From: Ganoderma boninense
Taxonomy: Eukaryota > Basidiomycota > Agaricomycetes > Polyporales > Polyporaceae
Direction: 5' to 3'
DNA length: 64,000 nt
Assembly (NCBI GenBank): GCA_002900995.3
Contig: CM035313.1
Location: 930,001 to 994,000 of the forward strand
Positions 13,148 through 25,045 of the stretch are shown in pieces. Positions within the stretch are counted from its first letter, which is position 1. Each line of letters starts with the position of its first letter. Made by a program: the position numbers and the translations under genes. The notes under the pieces are model-generated. The model was not told where the DNA came from, did not search any database, and saw nothing but the letters and a program-made list of their open reading frames with translations.

Positions 13148-14107
13148 CTACTGCCTTGCCCAGTCGAACGGGGAGCTGTCGACGGGGCTGGGGTAGTCGA
13201 CCTGCATGTCGTGCTGCAGGCACTTGCCGACGGCGGGCGCTGCCATCATGGGGAACGCGTCCTCGCCCTCGACGACACGCATCGGCGACGCGCCTCCGAG
13301 ACTGAATGGGGAGGAGGTTAATTCGTAGTTATCCGACGTCTGCGCGCGACGCATAAGCGGTTTGCGCGAGGCGGCGGGTAGCACGGGACTGCCGGCAACA
13401 GTGGAAAGAGGCGAAGGTGAGGGCGAGTCGGACAAGCCCGGGACTGGGGGCAAGGCGGGGAGGGGCGCGGTCGGTGGGGGAAGAGCGGGCACGGATGGCA
13501 AGATGCGGCGCAGTCCCCGGCGCGGGCTGATATTGTTACACATGAAGCAAACCGCAAGCGAAGGGGTTAACGCGTCTTCGTGCATGCGGATTCAGGGAAG
13601 AGGAACGTACCGAAGCGCGGTGCCAACGCTACCGCTGCGGAGCCGCCCCAGGATACCTGTTGGTTTGGGGGCGCTCGCCACTCCAACGGGCGCGTTCTCG
13701 GGAAGCGTGAAGGAGCTGATAGACGTGCTGGAGATGACACTGGCGTCGCTCCCGGAGCGAGTACGCAGGTTGCGTTGAACGGACGCCACGGCAGCGCGGA
13801 TCGGCCCGGACGTCTTCATGGCGGCGAGCGGGGATGTGGCGCCAGCAAGAGAGGAACGTCTGCGGCGAAGGCGGGGACGGGAATCATCCGCAGACGGGAT
13901 GGATATGGATGGGAGAACCTGTGGCTCGCCTGGCACCGCCCCATGTGACCGTGTTGGTGCAGTGGGAGTAATATCGTCCTGAGGAAGAGTGGCGGCCGAG
14001 GCGCGGGGGGTGACTGGAGAAGATGAAGGCGACGGGTGGCTTGCTGGGGGAGCCGGTGCGAGGAGCCCAGAGGAAAAGAAGGATGAATATCCCAGCGTGG
14101 CGGCCAT
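13148..14107 (-). CDS. Disordered Ser/Pro-rich hypothetical protein (291 aa)
   Basis: Two exons (13611-14107 and 13148-13526) with an 84-nt intron give 291 aa. I do not recognise a domain. The N-terminal half is rich in Pro, Ser, Ala and Thr with a basic patch (PRLRRRRSSLAGATS), which looks like a phosphorylation or nuclear-localisation context. The middle is a Pro-rich tract (PALPPPTAPLPALPP). The C-terminus is better organised, with FSLGGASPMRVVEGEDAFPM and a final acidic/aromatic end (PVDSSPFDWARQ). Composition and splice phase support a real gene, but the function is unknown. It starts 820 bp from, and points away from, the small membrane protein gene, so the two may share a divergent promoter. 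Confidence 0.65.
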
Positions 14108-14927
14108 GTTGAATATAGCGTTGGGAATCGAGTGGCGGGAATATGGAAGCTTGTGATTAAAGCCTGAGGTATATGCTATATGGAATGGCGTAACGGCAGG
14201 GCGTGATAGTCGTGGAGGGTTTACAGTCGCGAGAAGGCGTGTGCGAGCACGGTGGGTATACGGCTGGCGAGACGTACATGGATGAAATCAAGGAATGGTC
14301 CCCACGCCTATTGGCGTCTTCGCCGGTTGTTCCGGCACTACCCGGTCTGCTCCGGCCCGTTCAACGGCAAGACCCATGTAACCTCTCCCCTCCTCCCAGC
14401 TCCTTCCTAACGCACATGATCGACTTTTATCCAGACCACGCATAGACATATTGCTGTTCTTATCTACGTGCACAATACTATGGAGTCCCAGAATTCCTGA
14501 GAGGCCGTTAGATTTGTCCGTGCGCAATCGGACTCTGACATAATGCTTCTGATAAGATAAACGCTGGCGGCCCGGCTTTCACTGCTTCCGGAGGCCCGGT
14601 CAGCCCAAAGTGGCCGGCATTCGCCGTTTTTTTCATTCTCCGCACATATTCCCCTGGCAGCGATCGGGACGGAGTGGAGGCAAATTTACCAGTACAAAAA
14701 AGGCAACCATACGGAACTTCACTAATCTTACCGCCATCGAGATCAGATCTGATATTAGGCGCACGGTAAGCCCTCACTTGAAGCGTTCGTTCATGACACA
14801 TCACATTCGGCGGAGTTTTAATACCTCTATTTGGTTTCTGACAGATCGCGAGAACGCGGTCTTCGCTCTCTCTCTCTCCATCCACCACCATCTCCCCCTC
14901 CCCCTTGCGCTCAGCCCTCGTACCACC
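14108..14927. promoter_or_regulatory. Divergent promoter region
   Basis: This interval separates two genes that point away from each other. Its right end, from about 14868, is a pyrimidine-rich tract (CTCTCTCTCTCC, then CCCCCTCCCCC) running into CCACC directly before an ATG. Such CT tracts are common just upstream of well-expressed filamentous-fungal genes. Confidence 0.5.
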
Positions 14928-15134
14928 ATGTCCGACACCGTCACTGTCAACTTCACCGGCATAGCGGCGATCTTGCTCGCCATCCTGGCAGGGGGTGGAA
15001 CTCTGGTCGCCATCCGGCGCCGCCTCCAGCAGGCTGCTGAGGCTGACCCTGAGGCGATCGCGATGGAGGTGGTCGGCGCCCTCGTGAACAGCGGCACGGT
15101 CGACACCCCCGACGCCGCGGATGCCTCCGATTGA
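14928..15134 (+). CDS. Small single-pass membrane protein (68 aa)
   Basis: A single open frame from the ATG at 14928, in a strong initiation context (ACCACCATG), gives 68 aa. Residues 8-30 form a hydrophobic segment (GIAAILLAILAGGGTLVAI) followed at once by a basic stop-transfer patch (RRRLQQ). The C-terminal half is acidic (ADPEAIAMEVVGALVN... DTPDAADASD). This fits a one-span protein with the basic side cytosolic. I do not recognise a family. Codon use is strongly GC-biased and the pyrimidine-rich 5' flank argues for a real transcript. A longer open frame on the opposite strand is its shadow. Confidence 0.55.
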   Translation: MSDTVTVNFTGIAAILLAILAGGGTLVAIRRRLQQAAEADPEAIAMEVVGALVNSGTVDTPDAADASD

Positions 15135-17975
15135 GGTCTCGGTGGCCACGGTACGTTTTTGTTTTGTTCTGGCAACTGTGGCGAGGCTCATTCAAGCTCG
15201 TCGTCAGCCCCCCGTCTCGCCCTGGATGTTCGGTTCGCAGGTGCGTTTCCTTCGCCCCCAGGCTGTCATTGCTTACCCCTCCCGGGTAGTTTGTCGTTGG
15301 TTCTGTCACCCATCCAACGCTACCGCCATGACGTCCGGAGCAGGTACGTCGTCCACGCCGCTACCGTAGGCTTGGCACTGACCTCTCCTCTCGCAGGAAT
15401 GTTAAAGAGATTGACGAGAGTTGCCTCTTTTGTACTTGTTCAAAACCTCGGTCTTGTGTTGTAGGCTGCTTCCGTTTCAGTTGTGTGATACCTGTACTAT
15501 CCCTGCCATAGCACTATGCCTTTTTGGTTTGCCGATGTTCCCTTTCCATGGCAAACACCTTCGATGTGTAGCGCCTTCCCCAGCTAGCACACCAGACACT
15601 GGGGCTTCAGCCTGGCGGCCATCGGTTATACTCTTTTTATATTCATCTGGAATGCTGCACCTGATTGGACTGGATCGGACTTCACTGGATTACAGTATTG
15701 CTTTCTACGTTACTTCCTCCACCTCGCATCGCTATCATACTCAGTAGAATCCCTGTACCCTACCCAAGAACAATATATTTTTGTGAAGGGCCAAGCATCC
15801 ATCGCATTGTATATCATCAACCCTCCCAGACGGAGAAACTCCCGATCGCGGAACTACAGCGAACAATGCATGGTTTAAATATCCGATTGACGTCATTTAG
15901 AAGCGGTGGCTGTACTTTTGTGTCAAAGTTGTCAATAGCAAGACAGCTTCTTCCGAGGATTCGATGAAAGGTGTGGGAACCTTTCTCACACGCGAGCATT
16001 GCGCGTAGCCGTCACTCAGAGACTTCGCCGTTGCGTTCCACACTATTCCTCCTTGTATAGGTGTCAACGTGGTCCCTCTCGACACTACAAGACTCAAATA
16101 AATACATTCTCTATACTCGCCACCTCGCTCTCGTCCTCGAGGTCGTCGACTCGGATCAGCAGACCCGCAGTACGGTGGGAGAGGTGCACTTCACGTGGCG
16201 CGCCGGCTCCCCCAACGGACGCGAACTTTTCGGCGTCGTCTCCCAACTCGTCGTTGAGCAACATGTCTAGGGAGACGAGTCCTCCAGAAGCGCAGTATGT
16301 ATCTCGCCCTGTTGTTCCTTTTGTCGGCTACAAGGGCATTTTCGACAGTCAGGTGGCCACGACGGAGGTTCGTCAACCTCGCAAACCCAAGTGCTCAGCG
16401 AGCTCGAGTTCGTCTAGGGTCAGAAGGAGTGCGCGCTCCTAGCAAACTCATGACGTACGCACTCAATATCACAATACCATACTCCAGCAGGTATCATCCT
16501 CCCGTCATTCTTCCATTATGCTCTAATGTTGTCCAAGCAGCTTCGCGGTGTGCTATATGGCAGTGTTCCTCATCGATGACCTTCGAACGATCCTGATTCA
16601 GCCATGGACGCTGACAGCGCTGTCATATTCTCCGCCGTTGCCGGCTCCAGCATCTCCACCTTATCCCGCTGCCCCACCGAACTCCCAGGTTCCCTCAATT
16701 TCTACCCCTCTTATCCCGCAGAGTCAGCCTCCTCGTCAACCTCAGCCTGCATATCTCATGGCCTAGAAACAACCGTAGTAGGAGCCGGAACATGTTGATG
16801 TCTCCTCCCTCCGACGGCCTCGACCTCCGCGATGGCGTTGTCCACGTTCGTTTTTGACCTTTCTTTGTGTATTCCGCCGCTTACCCACATATTTTAGTCT
16901 GCTATGCTATGATCTTCTTCATGATTCTTTACAAATATGGCACTATTACTTTACGGACCGATGACTAAGTCGTGTACCAGTATCAATTCGCGACGGTGAG
17001 TGACCATCGACTTATCTCCGTCATCGGAGTTGACGTTGACCTGTTAGGTTAGGGAGTGGAGATCGCAGTTACTATGGTAGCTGATCTATTCAACGGACTT
17101 AACACTCACTTCTGGACTGGTTGAATGAACTTTGCAGTCCTCATTGGCATGGTTCCTGCCTAGGCTTTCATGGGATTATCGAATTTGTCCTTGGAATTGA
17201 AGGTACGTGTGTACTCATGATCCCCGCAGGCTGTCTATTTTATCCTCTCTCCCGGATAGTGAGTCGTCACAGCGGTCTACGGTAACAGCCTCGATCTGTT
17301 CACTTTACCTCTAGTCCATCCATCTGGTCGTTATCCTCTCATTACTTCCCGCGGTACATTGCCAAGGCCTAACAGTTGTCATTCTCCCCGCAGTGACATG
17401 GATCGCGCTCGATCGATCGTCAAGCTCCCGGGCGCGGTGACTAGAAGGATATGCATGGCGGTTTTGCCAAAATCAATCGTCCTGCGACTCGCAAGGTCAG
17501 TCTCTGTCAATCTGCACTGTATTACGGTAGTCTCCGCGAGATGAATCGAGACTTCGGCTTTGTAGCCGGGGGAGAGAACGGCGCCGCTATTCAGCGGATA
17601 TAGAGCCACCTATCCGGACGGTGAACGCAAACGCCGGAGCCGGGAAAGACCAGGCGGCATCATACCTCGTTGATCCACGGCTTCCTTCGTCAAGGGCAAA
17701 GTTACCACCGCCGTCGCGCCGGATATGTCGAGCGGATCGTAGTGACCGACCGGGGACATGGGCCTGTGCGTCCTCGTTGGCTTGTCCTGGTCCTTACACC
17801 AGCAGTATCTTTAGCGTCCTAGTCCAGGAAACAGTCGTCCTGAAGACAGGCACGCTTATATGTGCCGGAGTAGGCTCGAAGCCCGAAGAATCTTCACGTC
17901 GCGCCGACGCCTAACGTCAGTCGCGTCGAGCACATCGAAAGGCGACCACCTCGGTAAGGATCAAATTGACAAACT
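15135..17975. other. Long gene-poor stretch
   Basis: Only short, unrelated open frames occur here, with no consistent splice structure and no motif I recognise. Base composition is more AT-rich than in the gene-bearing flanks. Because a decayed gene follows at once, this could include older, unrecognisable parts of that gene. Confidence 0.45.
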
Positions 17976-18897
17976 TTGAGTATGTTGCAAAAGTTTTCAG
18001 TGCTCGGTCCCCGATGTACAGAACTATGCGTGTCTTATCTGCATTGCCTCCAAATCATGGAGACGTTGTACGACCGGCTCCCTACTCAATGCAAGCAGTG
18101 CAGCACAAGATTGACAGAGAACTCAGTCGTCAAGAGGCAATTCGAGGACCATCTTGACATGAATTTCTGGGGGAACCGCAAAGCGATTCAAGTGGTCGGT
18201 CGCGGTCACAGCTGCAGCTGGTGCATCAATTCAGACGTACGTTCTTTTGATTTGACACTCGAGCTCTTTCCTGACATATCTCCCAGGATTAGATCAGCGA
18301 AAGATCTCATCGATGTGTGAGCTAAAGACACGTTGATGGCTGGGCCGTCAGTTCCCAGGTTATCGCAGCAGGAAAAGCTATAAAATGTGAGGCTGAGCTA
18401 TAAGCGGTGTTCAATATTGTATCCCCTAGCGACTCGGAAGCCAAACCTATTTCGTGTCCGAGTTTTGAGGGCCTTCTGAAGACAGAATTCCGCGAAGTTG
18501 ACAACTTGACGAGCAATGTGTTTGGCGCAATGCCGTCAACGGGACGGCGATGTAGGTGGCGTGCCTACGCATTCTCTTCATGGCGGACACTGATTTCGTC
18601 AATACTCCAGATATACATGTACCATGCAGTATATCTCGCGGAGGCTACTGCGTCGAAGTCCGCTCTGGCGGTGCGTTTGCGGAGCGAGCAACCGAAGGGC
18701 AGCCAGTTGAGGACCTCAGGCTGAAAGACGACGCCCCCGGAAGTACACGCGACGTCGACATTGAACGGCGATCCGAGGAAGTCGGAGACTCCAAGGTCTT
18801 CAAAGCTTGTGAGCGCGAGGCTGAAGATGGCCACACAGTCACAGTTCCAATTAAATGCAAGGCCGACGTGCCGCAAGCAAAACGAGTCGCGACGTAA
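17976..18897 (+). pseudogene. PCF11: Decayed 3' part of PCF11 (cleavage/polyadenylation factor)
   Basis: Successive frames read like the C-terminal zinc-finger region of fungal Pcf11, the CFIA subunit that couples RNA polymerase II to mRNA 3'-end formation. First comes LYDRLPTQCKQCSTRL with FEDHLDMNFWGNRKAIQVVG and RGHSCSW (finger 1; the family has CKQCGVRF, HLDMHF and RGHSRSW). Then EAKPISCPSFEGLLKTEF (family: SCPICKE.LK.EF) and AEATASKSALAVRLRSE (after the family's YHATCH). Cys and Trp residues needed for both fingers are lost (SCPSFEG lacks the second Cys), frames shift between the blocks and stops intervene. No N-terminal CID domain is visible upstream. I read this as a truncated, non-functional copy; the intact gene must lie elsewhere. 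Confidence 0.75.
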
Positions 18898-19754
18898 CGG
18901 AAGTGCATCCGCACACGTAACTTCTACACGATAGTACTCAGCATACATGGACCGTTCGCGAGCACTACGGATTATACTACACGAACAGAAGCCATATCAG
19001 TACAGCGTCAGCATTGTGAAAGACTTCTGGGTGCAAAGTGTGTCGAAAGCGGAACACGCTCTAGCGTATCGGAGGACTGCAGTGTCATTGCAGATCGCTG
19101 CTCTGTGCGATAGCTGTCTGAAGGCGAAGGAGCGGCTTAGGCGGGATGTCTGGATGGCCCTCGTTTCTTTGCCAGTACGACGAGGATAGATGACAGTAGG
19201 TGTAGGACGTCGTCAATGCGGCACATGGCGCTGGAGGTGCTAGAGGACGCGGGGAATTACTCACACTCCGCCACTTACAAGGGATGTCAATCGTCTAGAG
19301 TTGTACTTTAATCGCATTAGAAATACTCGTTGGTGGTCTTCGCCCTCAACTTCAGTCTCTGCTACGAAGTTGCTTCCCAGAGCTTGTGAAGCTATTGAAG
19401 ATAGATCAATCAGTGGAAGGTAGGTGTCGTGCCGACGGTCGGACATATGGTTCCATTCTGTTGCTGAAGCCGAGGCCCAAAGCTATGCTCGTTCAGACTC
19501 GCTAGGCAATGCAGTGGAAACAGTATGTCATACAAGTCGATGGTCGTCGAATAAACCACCTCAGGATCACTCTATACCGTGTATACAAAAAGCATGGAGT
19601 CCAGTTCGAGGGTCATTGTTTACAAGATGAGTCCGAGTAGCTAAGATGAGGTGGCGAGAACCAGATACCGAAGGTAGGAAGACAATGCTACGCGCCATAC
19701 ACCCGTCCCTAAACAAGTCAGCGACCGACGAGAGAGGAAGCACAGAACATCGAG
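18898..19754. other. Gene-poor spacer after the PCF11 relic
   Basis: Only short frames occur. One minus-strand frame at 19261-19446 looks protein-like but has no partner exons I can join. I support no gene here. Confidence 0.4.
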
Positions 19755-21373
19755 CTAAAGGTTGGCTAACGTTTCCTCTGGCACCTCCGCGTCCATATCC
19801 GCCTTCCAACCGACGCACAGATCGGCCGTGCACTGTCCAATAGTGCGCGGAATGCTCAGGAGCGCATCGGTATGCTCTTGTGGGAGGGCAATGCCTTGAA
19901 GCCTGCATGAGAGGATGCTTTGCAGGGACCCGAAGTAGAGTCCCATGTGGGTGATGATGAGGTTGGAGTACGCGCTGACCTCAGCAGTTCGGTCCCGGAG
20001 GAGAGTCGCGCGGGTAGCGAGCAACATCGCCTTCTCACGCTCCTTCGTGATCGCATCCCGAACCCGCGACGAGACGGGAGCTACAGGGAGAGCGCCACGA
20101 GAACCATCCTGGTTTTCGTTAGCAGCCGCCTGGTAGGCAGGGTTCGGGGCAGCCGGGGTGGCCGGGGCAGCGGGATGAACGCCGAGGGACTGGGGACCAC
20201 CCGATTGGTTCCCAGCGTAGCCGGCCCAGGTCTGAGGTTGGTTGATGTGAGATCCCCCGGCGGGGACAGCCGCACCGTAAGGCGGCATGTTAGGGAGGGA
20301 GTGGGTAGAACCAAGGTGGTGGTGAGCGATGACTGAAGCGGGATTGGTAGCGAGGGCTCGGGGTGGGTAAGGAAGGGAGTGCGTCGAGCCGAGCTCGTTA
20401 CGGTACATTGCGGCCGCAGCGGCGGCGAAGGGGACCCCGCCCTGGCCCACATGCCCGGAGTTGGTCGAATTCGCGTTGGGAGGTGGGGCAGCCCTCGGAG
20501 CAGGGTCAGGGCCATCCACAGCCATGCGATTGTCGGTCTCGAAGTCATCGAGTTGCATATTCCACAGCTCCGAAGAGTCCCCGAGCACCCTCAGGAGCAG
20601 CTGAAGCCACTCGGCCTCCACCTTTGAGCGACGAATGAGATTTCGTTCTAGAATTACAGTGGCGACATCAGTTGATGCCATGATAAGAATTCAACGACGA
20701 CTCACGAGCTCGAGCCTTGAACTCCGCGGGGGAACCTGGGGCCGGGCGATTAACCTCGGGCGCCCAATCCGTTCGCCAATGCAGGAACTTGGTGAACATT
20801 CTAATAAGTATGTACAAAGAGTAAGTCAATGAATGTCGAGTAGGGAAGCAAAGCGATATAGAGATACAAGTAACTTACCGATGATTCAGCCCTTGCAAAT
20901 TTTCCACCGCTTTCCGAATGTCCATCGGGCAGCGGAAAATCGCCAGCAAGATAGTAGTACACTTCGGGTCCTCGAAACGTCCAAAGATAATCATGAGTCG
21001 AATAGACATCGCGTAGGGGATGAGCTCTAGGAGGTATCTACGAAACAACTCCAGTTCCTGGGAAGAACCCGGAATGGGGAGAACGAGAATAGGTGGCAAA
21101 AGAGTGAAGGGGGCGGCGGACACAATCAACTTGACAGCCGTCTGGATCGTGACGGCGAATGAAGATTCGAGGGGCGAAAACTGGGCAAGATTGGCGGAGA
21201 CGTTGGAGTTGGAGGGGGGAAGACCTGTGAACGACGGCCCAGCATGAGTCATCCATATGTCTCCGGGCAAAACGGAGGAACATACCCGGCGGGGCCGCAG
21301 GCGCACCTTGGGGCGGGTGGCTGCGACCTGGGGCGACTTGCTGGGGGGCGACTTGCTGTGGGTGTGGATTCAT
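19755..21373 (-). CDS. Unrecognised four-exon protein A (473 aa), repeat-linked family
   Basis: Exons 21286-21373, 20879-21224, 20706-20800 and 19755-20647 join in phases 1, 2, 1 and give 473 aa. I recognise no domain. Layout: a Gln/Pro/Ala-rich N-terminus (HPQQVAPQQVAPG); a mostly helical block (ELELFRRYLLELIPYAMSI); a conserved-looking junction segment with ELWNMQ; a low-complexity Ala/Pro/Asn/Gly middle; and a helical C-terminal block with TRATLLRDRTAEVSAYSN and TIGQCTADLCVGWKADM. Protein B at 39249-41220 has the same exon count, the same intron phases and matching landmarks (ELWGIQ; KEVNRVYLEALWVLVRH), so the two are diverged paralogues. Its promoter lies in the left 980-bp repeat. A TATA-like AT stretch sits 50-60 bp upstream of the ATG, just outside the repeat. 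Confidence 0.7.
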
Positions 21374-21434
21374 AGTGAGCGAGGGTCGACTTCGGAGCTG
21401 AGGGTCGACGGAAGACCCCTGCAGGTATTTAACT

Positions 21435-21688
21435 AGGAGGCTGAGAGGTTCGCTAGACGTAAGGCGTCTTCTGCCTCGCAGAGTGATTGGGGGATCGTCA
21501 GTGGGAAGGCCAGTTTCCTGGGGGAAGCGACAATATTGCGATGTCGGCAACGAGGTGGTCGTCCTCCATCGCCATATTCGACCAGTTCTCGCCCCATCCC
21601 GAGGGGAAGAGGAGGTCTGCGACGTCCTAGCGAATAGACCCACGCAGTCAGCATCATGGTGGGCGCCCGACCTGCCGACCCTTACCAA
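21435..21688. repeat. 254-bp partial tandem duplication of the left-arm end
   Basis: The first 254 bp of the left repeat arm, starting at AGGAGGCTGAGAGG, is present twice in a row (21435-21688 and 21689 onward), with a 3-nt indel (CTTCTGCC against CTTCTTCTGCC) and a few substitutions near the junction. It lies between the full arm and the start of gene A. Confidence 0.85.
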
Positions 21689-21695
21689 AGGAGGC

Positions 21696-22675
21696 TGAGA
21701 GGTTCGCTAGACGTAAGGCGTCTTCTTCTGCCTCGCAGAGTGATTGGGGGATCGTCAGTGGGAAGGCCAGTTTCCTGGGGGAAGCGACAATATTGCGATG
21801 TCGGCAACGAGGTGGTCGTCCTCCATCGCCATATTCGACCAGTTCTCGCCCCATCCCGAGGGGAAGAGGAGGTCTGCGACGTCCTAGCGAATAGACCCCC
21901 GCAGTCAGCATCATGGTGGCCATTCGACATGTCGACCCTTACCAATGCTGTCTGCCGGTCAAACCCTATTAGCCCGCCACCAGATGACCAGAGGAATACC
22001 ACATGCGGCAAACCTCGCTGAACGCATTGCGCAATGCGCACGTCGGTCAAACCCTGAGCTAGCCTCGACTCCAGAGGCGCGTCGGTAGATTATGCAATTC
22101 ATTGAGCTAAGCGCCGCCCACCATCGCCTTTGCCGTGCTGCGCTGCCGTGACTCGGAGTCGGAGGATGCGAGGACTTCGCCGACAGGGAGCAACTTGATT
22201 GGCCCATACGCTGAGACGCCCAATGAGATGGTGAATCTCCGCATGTGACTTCCTTGACATCGGGCGTTCGCGAAGCTGCTCTCTGCAGTTCCTGACCACC
22301 ATGCCACTTCAGCACGTCTCGGCACCAAGAGTTAATTCCGGGAATACGTACGTGCGGCACACTATTCGGCACCAGGTCAGTGTCGAGCTTTGCATTATGA
22401 TTTGTCCAGCACTCCGAGACGTTCCCACTAACTTTCGGATGCAATAGATTACGGACTCGGCGGGGGTTGAGGGGGGCCAACCTTCAGCCGGCCACCTTCC
22501 TCTCGCACTGCACAGCAGCCGCATTTACGTCTACGAAGCGGTGAGTGGGGCTGCTCTTCTTCGGGGTCCGGGGTACGGTCTCACGCAGGATGCCGAGTGG
22601 CTTCCACCGGTCCCTCCAGGCAGGTCTCACACGCGGCGCCGAATCTGGGTCGAAGGAGCGTTCAGTGACAGATGC
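21696..22675 (+). repeat. Left arm of 980-bp inverted repeat
   Basis: This sequence recurs in reverse complement at 38181-39160, also 980 bp long. I could see three differences (one near the outer end, two near the inner end). All overlapping open frames translate identically over the compared stretches. The outer border is TGAGAGGTTCGCTAGACGTAA and lies upstream of gene A. The inner border is a single copy of the GTCGAAGGAGCG motif that is tandemly repeated beside the right arm. Open frames within it (for example the 173-aa frame at 21959-22480) have no recognisable motifs. Confidence 0.9.
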
Positions 22676-24481
22676 ACGAGTGGCTGTACCCTAGATCCCT
22701 GTGTTTGTGTATCTGAGCGTGCGGTATCTTTTACCGGATCCAGATCTTTGGTGCGTCCTGCTCGTATACCAACCGTTTGCGCTCAGGAGATTTAATCGTG
22801 GGCGATCTCCTCGCACGATCTTGTCGCCGGAATGGATGGACCAGTTAGGAAGATACCTTGCCGGTTACCATGCCCATAGACCGGTGTTTCCCTCGATATA
22901 GCTCACGAGCTTGGATGACTGGTGACTTCGCCGGATGACCCTAGTTGACCAAAGGGGTCTCGCAACGGTCTCCGCCGAGGAAGGCCCGGCTGTGAGTGCT
23001 TGAGCTTTGGCAGGAGGTATAGTGCGTTCACAAGGTGATGGCGATAAGACGGCCTCCTGATCTGGCCGGTAGATTGATGGTGCATGGAACAGGAACCTGG
23101 CATGGTTATGAGTCATACAACGGAAAGTGGAGGTCGAAGAGAGTGGCGAGAACAAACTGAAAGCGCTGCTGGGGGAGGAGAGGAGACTTTGGGGTTGACG
23201 TCGTGCGAATGCGAGGCACTTCACGCGCGCGGCATCATCGGAGGGTGGAGGAAGGTCTCTCACCCTACCCGCGAATGAGGATACGTAGAAGCGCTTCGAA
23301 GTGTCGGCGGCCAATTAGATACCGGCCAATGGAGCTCGTGAAGTACCTCCTATCATTTCCCCTCGTGAAGCGGTAACCTCCCTGCCAGCTCCCGGGCAAC
23401 ATGGGTCACGACGGATCGTCGTCCAACATGCGCTCGCCTTCTTGCCCGTTCCCGTGCCCATGGAATGACTCGGAGGTCCGGGCGTACCTCGAGAAGGCAA
23501 TGTGTGACCTTGCGCTGTCCCTGGCCAATGCCTGCATGACGGGATATCGATCCTGCAGTCGAGGTGATTACCTCTCTTCCATGCTCGTATACGTCTACGC
23601 CTCCACCAAGAGACCTACGCGTGGTGGTATCCTGGCGACTATATCTCAACATCGACCGGATACCCCTCAGGTCTGCGATGATCTTGCGCGAGAACGATAG
23701 TTTAAGCGATTTGGAGTTCCTTTGGAGTGAGCGTCCAGAGCCTCGTGGCTAGCCTGTACACGGACCTAGTCTTGACTTGAGCGCTCATGTTTAAGGCTCT
23801 GCGCGCGACCGGGGCCTCAAGGCCTCACGCGCGGCCTCTTTGCACCATCAGGACCTTGCGCGCGGCCACTTCGCGCCATAGTCCTTTATGTGCGACGATC
23901 TCGGGGTGCGTTTTAGGCGGCATGTGAGGGAACTTCCCCAGTGCGCAGTGCAGTCGCTCGCTCGCTCAATGTCCGAACTTCGTTGGTGCCATGTTTGGGT
24001 GGGTGCGTAGGGCTGCGCTCCACATAACCAGCCCCAGTTTGTCTTCTACTTCCACCAGCAGGGCCCGTGCTCACTTGTGCTTGGATACCTCCCTCTATCT
24101 TACCGCTCCCTGCCGTGCACCACGTACAGAGCTAAATGGTGAGTGAACTATCATGCAGGATCTATTCTACCAACAGGCGAACCACTCCTGACTTCGGTCA
24201 GCAGCTAGCAGCCTAGGGAAGACATCCCTCACATGGGTATGGGAGAAGTGAAGAATTGTCAGCCAAACGGCGGAATTCAGCAATGCAAGCGAGGCTCAAC
24301 CTGTGGTCATGGCCACATGCAGGCTCTCGCTTATATGCTGATGGCGGAGTCAGAGTCTGAAACTGACAAGTCTACCCTCATAAGAAGGGGTCAGACGAAG
24401 TAGAAAACAGTATCCTAAGCCCCCAGGGGGTATATATGTTGCATCGCCTTGGACAATGTAGCTAGCTACAACGGATATCGA
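22676..24481. other. Gene-poor stretch inside the left arm
   Basis: No supported gene. At 23794-23880 there are about three imperfect copies of a roughly 30-bp GC-rich unit containing GCGCGCGGCC and a following CACCAT or GCCAT. Confidence 0.5.
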
Positions 24482-25045
24482 TCAGGTATCCGGACAGTTG
24501 TGCGAATGGTAAGTAAAGAAGATGTGTTTCGTAAATATCTTGCCACAGCTACAGCACTTGCACAATATCATCGACAGCTGCTCTGAAGTCAAACCGCCCT
24601 TCACGTCGTTCAACATGAAGAGGAAATGCAGATTATTGACGTAGGTTTCCCCCGGTGGCACAACATCGGCGGCGACTTCGACCGCTGAAGGATGCACAGT
24701 CAGCATGACCAGTTTACCCGTTGTTAGGACCAGGCAACTCACCCTGCGCTATGATGTTCGGCTGAAGCTGGGTTCCCTCTACCCGGAAAACGCATATGAG
24801 TTTCGCAATGTCTGAAGGTAACCGGTCCGACCCCTCACCTTGCGGCGTTGTTCTCGTCGTTCCGAGGGTGGCATCAGGAGCATGGGAACCAGAACGCTTG
24901 CGTTTTGCTGAATCAATCTTCCGAGTCAGAGTCGGTATCCTGGCGACGATAGAGAAACGTTACCTCCTACTTGCTCGAATTTGGCGGAATCGTCAACCGG
25001 GTCCGAAGAGAGAGTGTCCAACTGCTCTTTGGTATGAGATGACAT
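24482..25045 (-). CDS. Small hypothetical protein with C-terminal Cys/His cluster
   Basis: The last exon (24482 to about 24681) and the one before it (ending in VEGTQLQPNIIAQ) join in phase across a canonical intron. The product has an acidic/polar start (ATG at 25045, MSSHTKEQLDTLSSDPVDD), a basic stretch (SAKRKRSGSH), LPSDIAKLICVF, then VVPPGETYVNNLHFLFMLN and a compact C-terminus with CKCCSCGKIF and HSHNCPD. The Cys/His spacing resembles a single zinc knuckle. One junction, near 24950, does not join cleanly in phase, so the model is provisional. I do not recognise the family. It is isolated on both sides by long gene-poor DNA. Confidence 0.45.

Noticed and set aside
14508..15191. 227-aa minus-strand frame
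   Set aside because: Antisense to the small membrane protein and its CT-rich leader; no recognisable composition of its own.
21959..22480. 173-aa frame, repeated identically at 38376-38897
   Set aside because: Its identity only reflects the nearly identical repeat arms. No motifs, two other frames are equally open, and there is no splice or start context.
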